From contig NC_092679.1 in the NCBI RefSeq assembly GCF_964355755.1, forward strand, positions 24,428,432-24,492,431: 64,000 nt of DNA, given 5' to 3'. The translations under genes were made by a program, and so were the position numbers. The notes beneath the pieces are model-generated. The model was not told where the DNA came from. It did no database searches and saw nothing but the letters and a program-made list of their open reading frames with translations. Shown piece after piece: positions 11,120 to 23,678 of the stretch. How positions within the stretch are numbered: the stretch's first letter is position 1; the number at the start of each line of letters is the position of its first letter. The DNA comes from Antedon mediterranea (Eukaryota; Echinodermata; Crinoidea; Comatulida; Antedonidae).

Positions 11120-11932
11120 AACTTGGTAAATTTGCCTTGTGTCATTTCTATTGCACTATAATAGTTAATACGTTCCATTGTGGAATATATCCACTGTGGT
11201 TTATCGGTTTAACTCGTAATCAAAAAAACAATTTCGAAAGAATACAAATTCCATGTATTATCCCTGATGTCGTTGTCCTATATGACGACACTGCTTTGAT
11301 CTCACTGGGTCTAATCCCTCTTGAGCAGAAACTAATTAATCTATGTAAGACATACTTTGAAAAGTTGAAGCATAGTAAGCACCGATTAAACCATTTACTA
11401 CCCTTGCCCTTGATCAAATCTATAATCTTAGAAATAAAAGACAGTTCACTCTCCCAAAAATTAGATTAGAGAGGACAAAGACATTATTAATTATCAATTA
11501 TGGTGTATTTTATGAATGGTAAATACATTTACTGTAAATAGTTTTGATATTCTGATACAGTTGTACCCTCCTCTTTCAAATCGGTTGTGTTAATTGTATA
11601 TATCTCGACTTTTTACAATTTTTTAAATCTATTTTTATTCAACCTGAAATTCCTTTATTTCTTCCAATTGTATAAATTGCTGTAAATATATTGAATTAAT
11701 TAATTTTAACTTGGTCCTATTTTTTTACATAAATATATTTTATATTCTAGAATGATTTATTTTTTAACGAGCATTTTTTCCCTTCCCTTTTTTGCCTCTG
11801 ATCGTTTGTATTTTGATGTTTTGTATCTTTGACATGCTTTTTTATATTTTCTTTATGTTCATTTTATTCTATGTAAAATTCAATCTCTGTCTAATTTGCA
11901 ATTAAGATTATTTGAATTGAAGTGAATTGAAA
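11120..11932 (+). mobile_element. CR1/Jockey-like LINE 3' fragment
   Basis: Open frame 11137-11469 contains FERIQIPCIIPDVV...LGLIPLEQKLINLC and HRLNHLLP, the C-terminal segment after the reverse-transcriptase domain. It is followed by an AT-rich tail ending in TTGAATTGAAGTGAATTGAA, a microsatellite-like 3' end usual for these elements. 5' truncated. Confidence 0.7.
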
Positions 11933-11939
11933 TAACTGG

Positions 11940-12448
11940 TCGTTATAGACCAAGAGCCCCGAGGGGTCAACCTAGCTGCTGGAAAGTTAACCAATTTCTA
12001 TGCATGTGGCAATTACTTATGTACATATCAATGTATGGAAATTTCAGTCTGGCGCGTTTATTTTGGTGGATGTGGCTAGGAGGGACATTGTAAAGGGTAA
12101 AAAAATGATCTAGATCAGCTGAAAAGTTAGCCCCATAAAATCATTTGCAAATTGTTTGCCATAGAGCGAATTGTAATGAATGACCATTGCCAGACAATTT
12201 CAGTACCTTCCAGACCCCATTTCAGGAGGGCCAAAATTGAGCTAGATAAGCTTAAAAGTAACACTCTAAAACTGGTGGAAATGTTAAACTCATAACTATT
12301 ATGAATGACCATTGTCAGACATTTTAAGAGGTGGATAGATTGTGGATTGTGTCCGCCACACTCCGTCAAACACCCCATCCCCCAAAAAATGAGTTAGACC
12401 AGCTTAACAGCTTTTAAAACATGCTGTAAAATGTTCAGCATGATCCAT
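11940..12448 (+). repeat. Left arm (outer part) of a ~10-kb inverted repeat
   Basis: Matches the reverse complement of about 21670-22110. Shared words include GAGGGGTCAACCTA/AGAGGGGTCAACCTA, CATACATTGATATGTACAT and CTGGCAATGGTCATTCAT. The arm breaks off at ...CATGATCC and resumes at 17065 (CTAGTATCATAAATGACC), exactly where the other arm is continuous. The 4.6 kb between is therefore an insertion. Confidence 0.75.
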
Positions 12449-12825
12449 AGTCTATATATATAAATTATGGTTAATTCTGACATAGGCAAGCACAATGGAA
12501 AAACTTTAGTACTAATCTCCGGCTTGGATACCTACCTTATCTATCTCAGATGTACCGCGAAACGTAGATTTGATAACATTAGTTTTCAGTACTACGCTAT
12601 TGTTCCATATTTCTTTCTTAGGAAGATATTATAAAGGGTTTTATAAGAAATGTTCTGATTTCAATCGGTAAATTTTAACTCTACGCTCGGTAGAAGTAAT
12701 TTCCGGGTTCACGGTAAGGTGTGTCAATCACCTTGCAAGTTCCCTGCATCGTTGGTTTCCACCAGGGAGTTGTAAAACATTCCCTGTTTCAACTAAGTTG
12801 GCCGTTGGTGCTTGGTGGCGATAGC

Positions 12826-15400
12826 AATTTTTTTTTTTTTTCGGACGCGGACCGGCCGTGTAAAGGTATAGTTATGTTGTTGCTAACGTTTTCCGTCTTC
12901 CGACATTACGCTTTCCACAATTTGTTTCCATTTTTTTCTGTTTATGGCAGGATGGTTTGTTATTGTGTTAGTGTCTACTATAGTCCTTGTAAGTCTTTCT
13001 TTATTTGATTCATCCAGTTATTTCTTGGTCTTCCTACGGGTCGTTTTACTTTCCTGTTAGTTTCCTTCATTGTTTGTTTGATTGGGGTATCATCCGGTAA
13101 TCTAATTATGTGTCCATACCATTTTAGTCTCCTTCGTTTAATTCTTTTACTCCATTCTTCTTGTTTTGTTATCTCGTATATTTTCGTGTTACACACTCTA
13201 TCTGTTAATTTAATATCTATCATCTTTCGCAACATTTTCCTGTGATATATATCTATACTCTCTTGTAATTTTTTGTTTAGTAGTACCCAGAGTTCACTGT
13301 TATATAAGAAAATACTTGCTATGTATGCGTCAAACAAACGGGATTTCACGTCTATAGACATCGTTTTGTGTTCTAGCGACGACTTCAGCTTGTTATATGC
13401 CATAGCTGCTAGTGATTTTCTTCTTTTAATGTCTTTTTCTGTGTCCAAGTTACTACCGAGGTATTTGCATTCTTCCCATTTACTATCGGTGTTTCTTCCT
13501 ATTAGCTATTCTTCTGTTTTACTTTCGTTTATCTTTAGATTGAATTCTGCTAATTTCTCTGTTACATTTTTCTTTATTTTAGTTATGTGTTCTTTTGAGT
13601 CGCTAATAAATGAAATGTCATCTGCATACTGCATCTGGATATTAAGCTGTTGTAGGGGTAGTGGTGTTGTGTTTGCTGATTCGAGTGCCTTTGCTAGGTA
13701 TAGTGTGAACAGTATCGGAGACATACAGTCACCTTGTGGTACTCCTAGTGTAGTAGTAAACAATTTTCCTGTCTGTTTTCCAATTCGAACGCTTAATTTT
13801 ACATTGTTTATCAAAACGTTCAACATGTGTAGTTCATCATCTTGTAATATATGTGTCAGTATGTCGAATAGAGTATTCCTCCGCACCGTGTCAAATGCAC
13901 TGGTCATGTCATGTAGTAGTAATATTATTTCGTAGTTAGATGACGCAATTGCCTTTTCTGCTAACATTTTGCATGTATGTACATGTTCGGTAGTGCTTCG
14001 TCCTCTGCGATACGCGGCCTGTGTTACAGGGACATGTTCATCTAATCTGTCGTTTATCCTATTTAGTAAGCATATTGCTAGCATTTTCCTAAGAACCGAC
14101 AGTAGGATGATGGGTCGGATGTTTTTTGGTGGACCTTTTTTCTTACCTGGTTTCGGTATTGGATGCAATATGCCTTCGTTGATTTCTTTAGGTATGTTTC
14201 CTGTTTTAGCTGTTTGGTTATATATTTCTGCTATGTGGTTAAAAACTTCTATAGGTGCATATTTTACCATTTCAGAGTATACTTGGTCACTTCCTGGGCT
14301 TTTATTATTTTTTAAGCATTTCGCTGCTTTGACAACTTCATCACTTGTAAAGGGAGACTTCATTTCAATAGGTTTAATGTTTTCGTTTATAGGTTTTTCT
14401 TGTGATTTGTGATAGACGTTTTCAAAGAAATTGCTAATTATTTCTACCTGCTCTTCTTCGTTTGTTGTTATACCGAACTCTGTTTCTACCACAAGTCTTT
14501 TATTTTCGTTAAGTTTTAGGTTTATTACTGCTTGGTACATTCTTGTTGAGTCATCTTTGAATTTTTCAATTTCAGCTATCTTTTCTTTTAGTGTGTCTTC
14601 TTTTTCTTTATTAAGTTCAGTATGAATATTCTTTATGATTTGATTTCTTTCTTTCCAAAGTTTTGTTTTCTTTGATTTGTCATTTGATGAATTTATGTCG
14701 CACCTCAACTGTTTCTGCTTCTTCGATAACTCTTGTATATATTTATTGTTTGATTTAGACTTTGCTTTCCTGTAACCAACCACTTCCAATGCTACATTCT
14801 GAAAGACTGTCTTTAATTTGGTCCATTTCTCTTGTGGTTCCAGGTCCTGGATGTTTACAGATTGTATACATCTCGATACCTCTCTTTGATATGTTTGTCT
14901 GTTTTGTTGTGCTTGAAGTTTTGACACATCTATTTGTTTGGTTTTCTTAGCGTTACTATTTAATTTATACCATTGTAGTGTTAAAGTTGTCTTGACTAAT
15001 CTATGATCAGTGTATGTTCTCGTACCACTGTATGCTCTTGCGTTAGTGACTAGCTTCATGTGTGAATTCTTAACTAGAATGTAATCGATCTGGTTTCTGT
15101 AGGGGTTGCGTCTGATCTCTCCACTCTTCTGATCGTTATGCTGATCGCGTCTCTGCGGGCATTCCCACGTAGTCCTATGTGACATCTTATGTTTAAACAT
15201 GGTATTTGTTAGTACTAGATTATTTCTTAGTGCACACTCAACTAGCTGTGTTCCATTATTGTTCGTTTTTCCTTTACCATATCTTCCTACACATTGTGGG
15301 TAATCATGATGGCTGTCCCCCGTTTTTGCATTCATATCTCCAGCTAATATTAGGATATCTCTGTTTTTTGCTTCATTTAATGCTTCTTGTTTCGTCATAG
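12826..15400 (-). mobile_element. APE-type non-LTR retrotransposon, 5' truncated, with poly(A) tail
   Basis: A minus-strand frame of 630 codons (15398-13506) encodes the rest of an apurinic endonuclease (GDMNAKTG, NQIDYILV, TDHRLV) and a reverse transcriptase (FDTVRRNTL, GVPQGDCMSP, YADDISF at about 13617). One TAG stop at about 13503 interrupts the frame. It then continues to 12978 with the C-terminal segment (RRRLKWYGHIIRLPDDTP, VGRPRNNW). A T-run at 12829-12842 on the plus strand is the poly(A) tail. The N-terminal endonuclease is missing. RT motifs are intact, so decay is slight and the insertion fairly young. Confidence 0.88.
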
Positions 15401-15585
15401 AACCTATCTAGGTATAGTATAGTACATAAAGATCAAATTAAATATATTCATAAAACAGGAGTAAATTTTGGAAAATAATTGATGATAAGAGCTTTTGTTT
15501 GAAATCGAATGAAACCCTGATAGCCGAGTTGTTGAGTAAGCTGTCAGGACTTTATGTATACTGTGCGCTATACTGTGTCCCGTCG

Positions 15586-16486
15586 GCGATTTTTTTTTTC
15601 GTACATAAGTTGGGGACCCCCTCATGAAACGTCACAAAATAAACATGAATAATTCATCAGTTAAATTTTCTTGTTCCGTGTGCACCCAAGCGTATAGCAA
15701 CAAGAAGTGATTGTGATTACAGTAGTTTACACTGTACAAGTGCGGTACGATTCTAGGCCTATCTCCGCTGTGGTTGCCGCGTGCGATTTCATAATAGAAT
15801 AGCGGCGTTTTGTGTGGATTGTCGAAATAATCAGCCTTTAGTTTATGGTGTGTTTAATATAATTTATTACTAAAGAATTACGTGTTAAAATTATAGTTTC
15901 TATTGATACTATTAGGCCTAATTACTATTCTGTAAACCCATGTCTATTCTAGTAGTAGCTGTGTTGGTGTGTGTGTGTTAGAGTCAGCAAAATTAAACAA
16001 TACACATTACACAAAAATACATTTTTTATTCTCGTGGGTCTAACCTTCCCATCTCATGTGTTCATATACGCGCAGTTCCTTTGATTACATGCATATTGTT
16101 TGATAATAAAATAGCAGAATTAAAAAAATACAGTACACAAATTATACACATTCTTTATTCTTGTGGGTCTAAGCTTTCTTTGGGCTATGTCCAATGAATT
16201 ACTACTTAGTGTAATATCTTGCCTAGCTGTCGATTAGCCTCGACTCGACACATTTTGCATAGTGGTGTGTGTGTGTGTGAAGAAGAGTGCGCGAAGGCAA
16301 TCACGTGAATTGACTTAGAATCCTAGGCCTACTGTAAAAGTATCGTATCGCAGTTGTGTAATTACTTCTTGTTGCTATACGCTTGGGTGCACACGGAACA
16401 AGAAAATTTAACTGATGAATTATTCATGTTTATTTTGTGACGTTTCATGAGGGGGTCCCCAACTTATGTACGAAAAAAAAAATCGC
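15586..16486. mobile_element. Long-TIR DNA transposon, copy 1 (MULE-like)
   Basis: Terminal inverted repeats of about 130 bp starting GCGATTTTTTTTTTCGTAC. Flanked by 9-base direct repeats GTCCCGTCG (15577-15585 and 16487-16495). No transposase frame. A second copy, in the opposite orientation, lies at 54755-55706. Long TIRs with a 9-bp target duplication suggest a Mutator-like superfamily (inference). Confidence 0.85.
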
Positions 16487-16495
16487 GTCCCGTCG

Positions 16496-17064
16496 ACCCT
16501 GGGATACTTCTGCCCATGTTGCAAGCCGTCTAAAGCGTCTTCCTTCTTAGGCCAAAACGGCTCACTGTGTCGCGGAATAATGTATTAAGTATACCAATTA
16601 GGATGGTATTTATTTGAAAAAACGCCCGGAACACCTCCCCAATGAAACATCAATTAAAATAATTATCGCCACTCTCCCCCCCCCCCCTCCCGCCCAATCC
16701 AAATACCATCTAATAAACGCCCATCCACATTTATACACACAACAATGTATTATATTTATATCACAATTATACTATTTTTAGTAGATTTCATCAAACTGTT
16801 ATCTTTTTTTTTAAATTCTTTTTCACCACTTTTCATATCTACAATAAACACTATACGTAAAACGCTATTAATCACCTAAGACACTGTGAAACAGGTTAGT
16901 GAGTAGGTTTAGTTTTACGAATATCAAAAGCATTTAAATAATGGTACCCAACCGAAATTGTCCAGGCCAGAATGTCCTTCTAAACCTTTTTACCCGAGTC
17001 ATTATCATTCCGAGAACCATCATCTACACTTCCTAGAGGAGGAGCGAGCGAAGCGAGCTCACCC
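16496..17064. other. Unassigned part of the insertion
   Basis: Holds a C-run (about 16677-16690) and, at the right end, a short GC-rich string (GAGGAGCGAGCGAAGCGAGC at 17038-17057). No gene seen. Belongs to the 4.6-kb insertion splitting the inverted-repeat arm. Confidence 0.4.
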
Positions 17065-17330
17065 TCTAGTATCATAAATGACCATTGCCATTGACATTTT
17101 CAGTGTTCAGTTGATCAGCTCAAAAGCTAACCTTGTAAAACATGTATCCCTTTTATTGAACAACCACCCCAAGCAGACATAGATCAGCTTTAAAAAATTG
17201 GTGGTCAAGATAAAATGTCCATATCTTTTAATATGGACATTATAACTTGTTTATTAACATGTTTCTGGTACCAAAATATTCAGAACATGATTATTTACAT
17301 TTTCTCTAATGGAACATATTGGCCAAAAAT
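17065..17330 (+). repeat. Left arm (inner part) of the ~10-kb inverted repeat
   Basis: Reverse complement of about 21365-21660, sharing CTAGTATCATAAATGACC, TCCCTTTTATTGAACAACCA and TTTCTGGTACCAAAATATTC. Contains a small palindrome of TGTCCATATCTTTTAATATGGACA type. Confidence 0.75.
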
Positions 17331-17566
17331 GCCCGGAAATTCTATTTCTTGCATTTTTTTACCTTTGAGATTGATATGTTGTATCTTGGTAAGGAATGCT
17401 TCGAAATTAATGGGTTTCAAAAGCTTCGTGTTTATATATTATATTAATGAAATGTATTATTTGTAACTCGTACTTACTTTTTTTAATACCTTATTCATTT
17501 GTTTTATTATTGATTGAAAGAAAGAAAATAAATGTTTACGTTGAGTTGAGTTGAGCTTCGAAATGA

Positions 17567-20125
17567 ATGGGTTTTAAGCGCATTGTTCGTTGCAGGGACA
17601 CTATTGTAATTCCAAAATCTGTGCTATTGTACGTCCGATTATTGAATATGGTATACCTGCTTGGTTACCTTACCAAAAAAGGACATCTCTACTCATTGGA
17701 ACAAGTCCAACGCCGAATGACTAAAATTTGTTTCTATGAGAACGATATTTCCTATGAACGACGTCTTGATGTTTTAGGATTAAGTTCACTTGAAAAACGT
17801 TTCCAACTCTTATACATGTCATTTATTGTCAAATGTCTTTATGGCATATATACTGTGGATATTTTAAACCATATTTCAATCAACCCTCGTCACGGTGATC
17901 ATCTCATATTTGTACACCCTTTCGCCCGGACAAATTCTTTAAAATACTCAATTTTCCACATATGTGTACAGCCACATCAAAACCAGGCACTTGGTGAAAT
18001 ATATATTTTTTTAGTTGATACTATAATGGTATTCCTCACAATATATCCTTCAAAATGGTGTTTGGATCATTTAAATCAAGCAAATATTCCCAGAGTTATG
18101 GCAATAAATATATATAGCATTTATACAACAATTTAATGGTAATTACTGAGTAATTAACAGTCAAAGTTTAATGACAAATCAGACAGGAAGTTGCCCCATG
18201 CTGTTACAGATTGAACAATTAACACCTTAGCAACACTACCTTCTAGATAAACAATCATTCTGAAATTTGGCACACTTATTCAATATAGTGTTTTCTGATA
18301 TTCATGAAAATTTCATCAAAATCCGAGGTGGTTATCATAGTTAATTATGACGATTACAAAGTACCACTCATTTACGTAAAATCTGTCAAATTCATTTATA
18401 ATAGTGTAGTGTAAGAATAATACAGTAGGCCTACTAGTAGGTATTCAGGAAGATTGCCTTAGCTTATTATTAGTTCTAAACAAATTTAAAAAAAACAGCA
18501 AACATTTTATTAATGAACTTTATTCCAATTTTATTTCTCTTTTTACTTTATTTTATCTGCTTTTTGTTCAAAATGGCGCAGGGCACACAATGTCCCTCGT
18601 TTCTGGTCGGCAAAATTCAATTACCAGTATTTTATTTGTAAGTGATTTGTATTGTACTGGTTTTTAGTGTTAATGTTATGTATGTAAGAGAAACTCAACA
18701 GTTCTTTTCAGACTTAATATACGTGGTGTACCGCAAACTTTATATCAACATTTGATTTCGCCATGCAAACCTTCAAACAATGTTATGTATTCTATTGTTG
18801 AACCAGCACCATAACAGATAGCCACACCCGTTAGCTTGAACAATGTTTTTAAGCATGATGAATAACGTGAAATTTAGCCAAGGTACCAGTATTTTATTTG
18901 TGAGAGATTTGTATTGTACTGGTTGTTACGGTTTATGTTTTGCACACACTCCCCACACACCCAACCCATCATTGGCAATTTTTAAGCATAATGAAATTTA
19001 ACCAAATTGAAATAAATAAAATAGCCCTGCACTGCAGTAGGCCTAGGCCTAGCCTAGTAAGTAAAGTAAAGCCTTCCAGGAGGCTTATTATACTAAAGAG
19101 AGGAAAACTCTAGGCCTTGTTGTTGTTATTACTATTATTATTACTAGCTAGCTAGGCCTACTATGCCATGCAGCCTATAGGCTAGTAGCCCAGCGTAGTA
19201 GTAGGCCTAGGCGGATCTCCGCCTAGTCTAGGCTTATAGTACTAGGCCTAGTAGAGCCAGGTCTAGCCTACTGTACCTAGCTAGGCCTAGGCCTAGTGTC
19301 AGTGGATTGAGAGTTACATTGCTAATATCAACTCTTACGATAAATAACTTAGCTAGGCCCTTTACTTTAGTATGTTATAACTTATTGTTATCAAGTCTGA
19401 GTCAGTACACGTCACTTTAGTATTACTGTGTACAGTACTTAGATGAACTATAAAAAATATATTTTTCTCGACAAGCGTGTGTACTAGCGATAAGATTTTG
19501 TTGACCTGGAATTTTCCATGCTGGATGGGTCATGTGACAAAATTAAACCAATCACATCGCTTCTTTCAGCGTGTTCGTAGCAACAAGGCCGTTTTTGTTT
19601 ACACTAAAGGGTTCTATAAAATCGGTTTTTATTGGTCTATATCGTACAATCTGTGACATCACTCATTTATTTTTAGATTCATGAACAAAATACCTATCGA
19701 ATGATACCAAGCTTTCAGGGGTTATCTACAAAATTACGGCGTAGGAATGACGAAAATAACTGCTTTTTTATAACGAATTACCACGTTCTTTCAATCGAAA
19801 CACGAGGATAGAGGCTCAGATTTATGTAATTTTTACCACCTTTCCATTTGAATTAGTTAATAAGATATATATTTTTGAAATCTACGGTAAATTTCCTATC
19901 AGATAATGGTAAAAAAACAAAATGGTCAAAATATGAGTTTCACACATTCAAATGCATTTTACACAAATCCCTATCTAGCGACAAGCGCCTGGTTTTGGTG
20001 TGGCTGTACACATATTTCCCCGTGCATGCAGGAGAAACTACCGGTAGAAATAAGGGATTCATTAATTTTAAATACAGGTATTAAGACTTTTATAAATAAG
20101 CTTAAAATATATTTTAAGTAAGATT
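17567..20125 (+). mobile_element. LINE 3' fragment split by a DNA transposon
   Basis: The left piece 17567-17958 encodes LEQVQRRMTKICFYEND..., LDVLGLSSLEKRFQLLY, with an upstream frameshifted VRxxIEYGIPAWLPY. The right piece 20014-20125 gives KLPVEIRDSLILNTGIKTF and INKLKIYFK followed by a stop. Together these are the C-terminal end of a CR1/Jockey-like ORF. The ~2-kb segment between them has inverted termini and is listed separately. Confidence 0.65.
17959..20014. mobile_element. Non-autonomous TIR transposon inserted in the LINE
   Basis: Left end ATATGTGTACAGCCACATCA and right end its inverse (about 33 bases, few mismatches), at 17961 and 20014. No transposase frame. Target duplication looks like ATTTTCC/ATTTCCC but is imperfect. 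Interior holds a Penelope-type fragment (about 18690-18795, sharing GGTGTACCGCAAACTTTATA with 48570-48614) and a GGCC-rich patch (19030-19300). Confidence 0.65.
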
Positions 20126-20249
20126 TTGCTATGTTATTGACGGTTTTTAATGATATTGTAATATATTTTAATTTATTTTGATATAGTATTATATGCAATT
20201 TTAATGTTTAATACAAATTTTATTCTAAATGTTTTTTATACAATCAGTG

Positions 20250-21045
20250 CAATAGGAGACCTACTACTAATAATAATAATAACTGGTACTTGATATAGCG
20301 CATTATGCTGAAAGCCTCAATAATGCGCTTTACAAAGACAGAAAATTTAGAAAAATTACAAATTAAAAAGGTGGGTTTTGAGGAGAGATTTGAAGACACT
20401 GGTGGAAGTAGCCTGACGGATTTCAATAGGCAACGCATTCCATAGAGAAACGGATGCCGAAGAAAATGAACGATTTCCATAAAACTTAGTGGAAGGATGA
20501 AATAAATGGGCAAGAAGAGACTCAGATCTAGATCTCAGAGACCGCTTAGGAACATAAGGTTGAATAAGTTCAGAAATGAACTTAGATGGAGAATTATGAA
20601 GAGCTTTGAAAACAAATAGCAGGATCTTGAAGGTAATTCTTTGTGTTACCGGAAGCCAATGAAGCTGTCTCGGCACAGGTGTGATATGTTGCCTTATGGG
20701 GCTTTGAACGACCAATCGGGCAGCTGTGTTTTGGACTCGCTGAATTTTAGAGATATCCTTTGCTGGTAAGCCATAAAGTAATGAGTTACAACAGTCTAGC
20801 CTTGATGTAACAAAGGCGTGAACAAGAATCTCAGTTGATCTTGAATCCAGGTACTTCCGAATGCTTCCAATTTTACAAATAGCGTGAAGCCCAGCTTTGC
20901 AGATGTTATGTACCTGATTGGACATACTAAGCGTTGAATCCATGACAACTCCAAGGTTTCTACAGGATGACAAAGGTTGAATGAAAGAATTACCAATCTT
21001 AACAGAGGCAGTCCAACACGCAGGCTTAAAACGAGAAAAATGCAA
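20250..21045 (-). mobile_element. L2/CR1-like LINE, 5' truncated
   Basis: Minus-strand frame 21045-20356 encodes LGVVMDSTLSMSNQVHNIC, YLDSRSTEILVHAFVTSRLD, CCNSLLYGLP, QNTAARLVV and HWLPVTQRITFKILLFVFKA, then ends with SLWNALPIEIRQATSTSVFK. This is the intact C-terminal third of an L2/Rex-type polyprotein. The 3' end has GCGCATTATT...GCGCTATATCAAG and an ATT repeat, as in this clade. Confidence 0.85.
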
Positions 21046-21364
21046 AAATCACGAATTGTCCGGCGCACAGTACACTGTGAGCAAAGTTTTATTCGTGTCA
21101 GTTGGCTCAGCCGATAGTGTGCGCCGGGCTTTACTTCCAACCATTTTGTCACAAAATATCTCATTATATGCCTATACAAAATATAAATATATATATTCTG
21201 AAACATTTGAACAATAATTATTTCTCAGAGGTCAGTCGTTATCGAGATATAGCATATCAAGGACGAAGGTAAAAAATGGCATTTCCGGTAATTTATTGTC
21301 AGAATGTTTTATTAGAGTAAATATAAATAATTTATGTATATTCTCAGTATTTAGAGCCCTTTAG

Positions 21365-22115
21365 AACATGTTCTGAATATTTTGGTACCAGAAACATGTT
21401 AATAAACAAGTTAAAATGTCCATATCTTAAAAGATATGAACATTTTAACTTGTTTTTCGACTTTCCGGTCGAAATTCCCAATACTACCAATTTTTTATTT
21501 TTTTTAGTTAGATCTACTTTACTATTTAAGTTAGCTTTTAAGCTAATCTATGTCTGCTTGGGGTGGTTGTTCAATAAAAGGGATGCATGTTTTACAGGGT
21601 TAGCTTTTGAGCTGATCTATTGAACACTGAAAATGTCAATGACATTGGTCATTTATGATACTAGGGATCATGCTGAACATTTTACAGCATTTTTTAAAAG
21701 GTTAGCTGTTAAGCTGATCTAACTCATTTTTTGTGGGGCGAGGTGTTTGACAGTTTCTGGCGGGTACGATCCACCACTTAAAATGTCTGGCAATGGTCAT
21801 TCATGATAGTTATGAGTTTATTGAACATTTTCCCACCAGTTTTAGAGGATTAACTTTTAAGCTGATCTAGCTCAATGTTGGTCCTCCTGAAATGGGGGTC
21901 TGGCAGGCACCTCCCACCGCTAAAATTGTCTGGCAATGGTCATTCATTACATTTCGCTCTATGTCAAGTAATTTGCAAAAACTTTTCAGCCACACCCACC
22001 AAAATAAACGCGCCAGACTGTCAATTCCATACATTGATATGTACATAGATAATTGCCACATGCATAGAAATTGGTTAACTTTCCAATTAGGTTGACCCCT
22101 CTTGGCTCCTGATCT
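21365..22115 (-). repeat. Right arm of the ~10-kb inverted repeat
   Basis: Continuous reverse-complement counterpart of 11940-12448 plus 17065-17330. Outer end AGGTTGACCCCTCTTGGCTC corresponds to the left end GAGCCCCGAGGGGTCAACCT. No transposase frame found between or within the arms. Confidence 0.75.
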
Positions 22116-23640
22116 TTATATAAGTGAAAATGTAACAGTGGTATTAAGGTATTATAAAAGAAATATCTATACGAGATAACAAAACTGAGACAAGTCCAAA
22201 AGAAGTAAGAAAAAGGCGAGTAAATGTTAAAATTATTTCACTGAAAATGTGATTGAATAAATGTACCTTCAATTTAAGACGCTGTAATGTAGTTATTATT
22301 TATTTATCATTAAATTGCTTATAAACTCTTATGATTCTGTAATACGAGTTTCAGTACGGTAGTAAGTAAGGTAAGGTAGTCTAAGAAAATACATTCTTAC
22401 ATCAGTATGATTCATTACAGAAGGTAAAATACAATAAAGTTGATTATTTAAAAAAATGGGGTCTGTTTTGTTGCTTACAGGAGGTGGTCGTTTACTGAAG
22501 GTAAATACAATATATTCGATTGCCAAAAAATGAGGTCCGCGGTCGTTTACCTGTGGGTGGTCGTGTACCCGTGGGGTAATCACTGAAATATTAAAATTCT
22601 GATTTGTGATAAAAAAAAAAGAAATCCAGTCAAATGTGAACAATGAGTTGATAGGCCGCACACGTTATTTCAAACATTACAAGATTTGCATTATTAAAAC
22701 ATGTCAAAACTGACTTAACTTTTCAAATCGGTGACAAGATTGTATTATATATATTATACAGTATACTTTATTACAAGTTCAAATCACAATACGGTTAATG
22801 GAAACAAACAAACATACGTAGAATATCCAAGGCAACAATTTCAAAACAACTCACTCTGAGAACCGTATGTCCAACACATATAGAAAATCAAACTACAATA
22901 CTCAACACAGATCCCTCCATACAAATATTTGTTTGTGTTTCTTACACATCCAATAGCAGATAGTCCTAATTCGCAAATTACATGATGAACACAATAATTA
23001 AAAATTCGAAGGCAAACCCATTTTTAATAATAAATAATTACAAATCGCTGTTTCACAGCGCTATCAGACCAACAAACATTATTTAAACAGTTTACACCGA
23101 CAGACATAGAGTTGAAGCTGGTCCAAAATAAATTAATGGTGCTTGAGTAACAAATATAACTATATCTAAACCAGGGAGGTGAAAACATTATTTTTTCACC
23201 TCCCTGCCTAAACTATTACAACTTTAGTAATAAAAATGCATCGTGTTGTATCGTTAAAAGGCAAACAGTAGTTCATTGTTTATAATGAGTTTTTCTATTT
23301 AAAATGTCATAAAGAGAACACGTTTCCAATAGTCCTCCTTTAAACAATCAATACTTTAATGTGCATTATATAAATTATTCATGAATTTATAATGGGTATA
23401 GGAGGTACTGTCCGTTTTATGGTAACACGTGTAGATCATATTAGAATCACAATAGACAACATTTCACTAATCATTATGAACTTAAATCAATATGTCACCA
23501 TTTACTAATAATGTTTCAAAAAGTTACTACAGTGTGTATTACGTTTTAATAAGTATCAATTTTATATTACAAAAATTATTTTTGCCCTGCGCATTCGTTG
23601 GTTATACTTGGAACATGGAACAGATTAAAAAAAAAACATA
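22116..23640. other. Gene-free stretch upstream of the palindrome
   Basis: AT-rich, no recognised gene. Two imperfect direct repeats of about 67 bases lie at 22420-22550 (AGGTAAATACAATA... and AAAAAATGGGGTC words). A hairpin occurs at 23172-23206. Confidence 0.5.
23172..23206. other. Perfect 14-bp hairpin
   Basis: CAGGGAGGTGAAAA pairs with TTTTCACCTCCCTG around a 7-base loop. GC-rich arms in AT-rich flanks. Too short for a typical microRNA precursor; role unknown. Confidence 0.7.
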
Positions 23641-23678
23641 TTAACATCTGAATCTATACAGATTCTTTTTCAAATTAA

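Noticed and set aside
13273-15400. Several plus-strand open frames of 60-220 codons
   Set aside because: Antisense shadows of the LINE endonuclease/RT frame on the minus strand.
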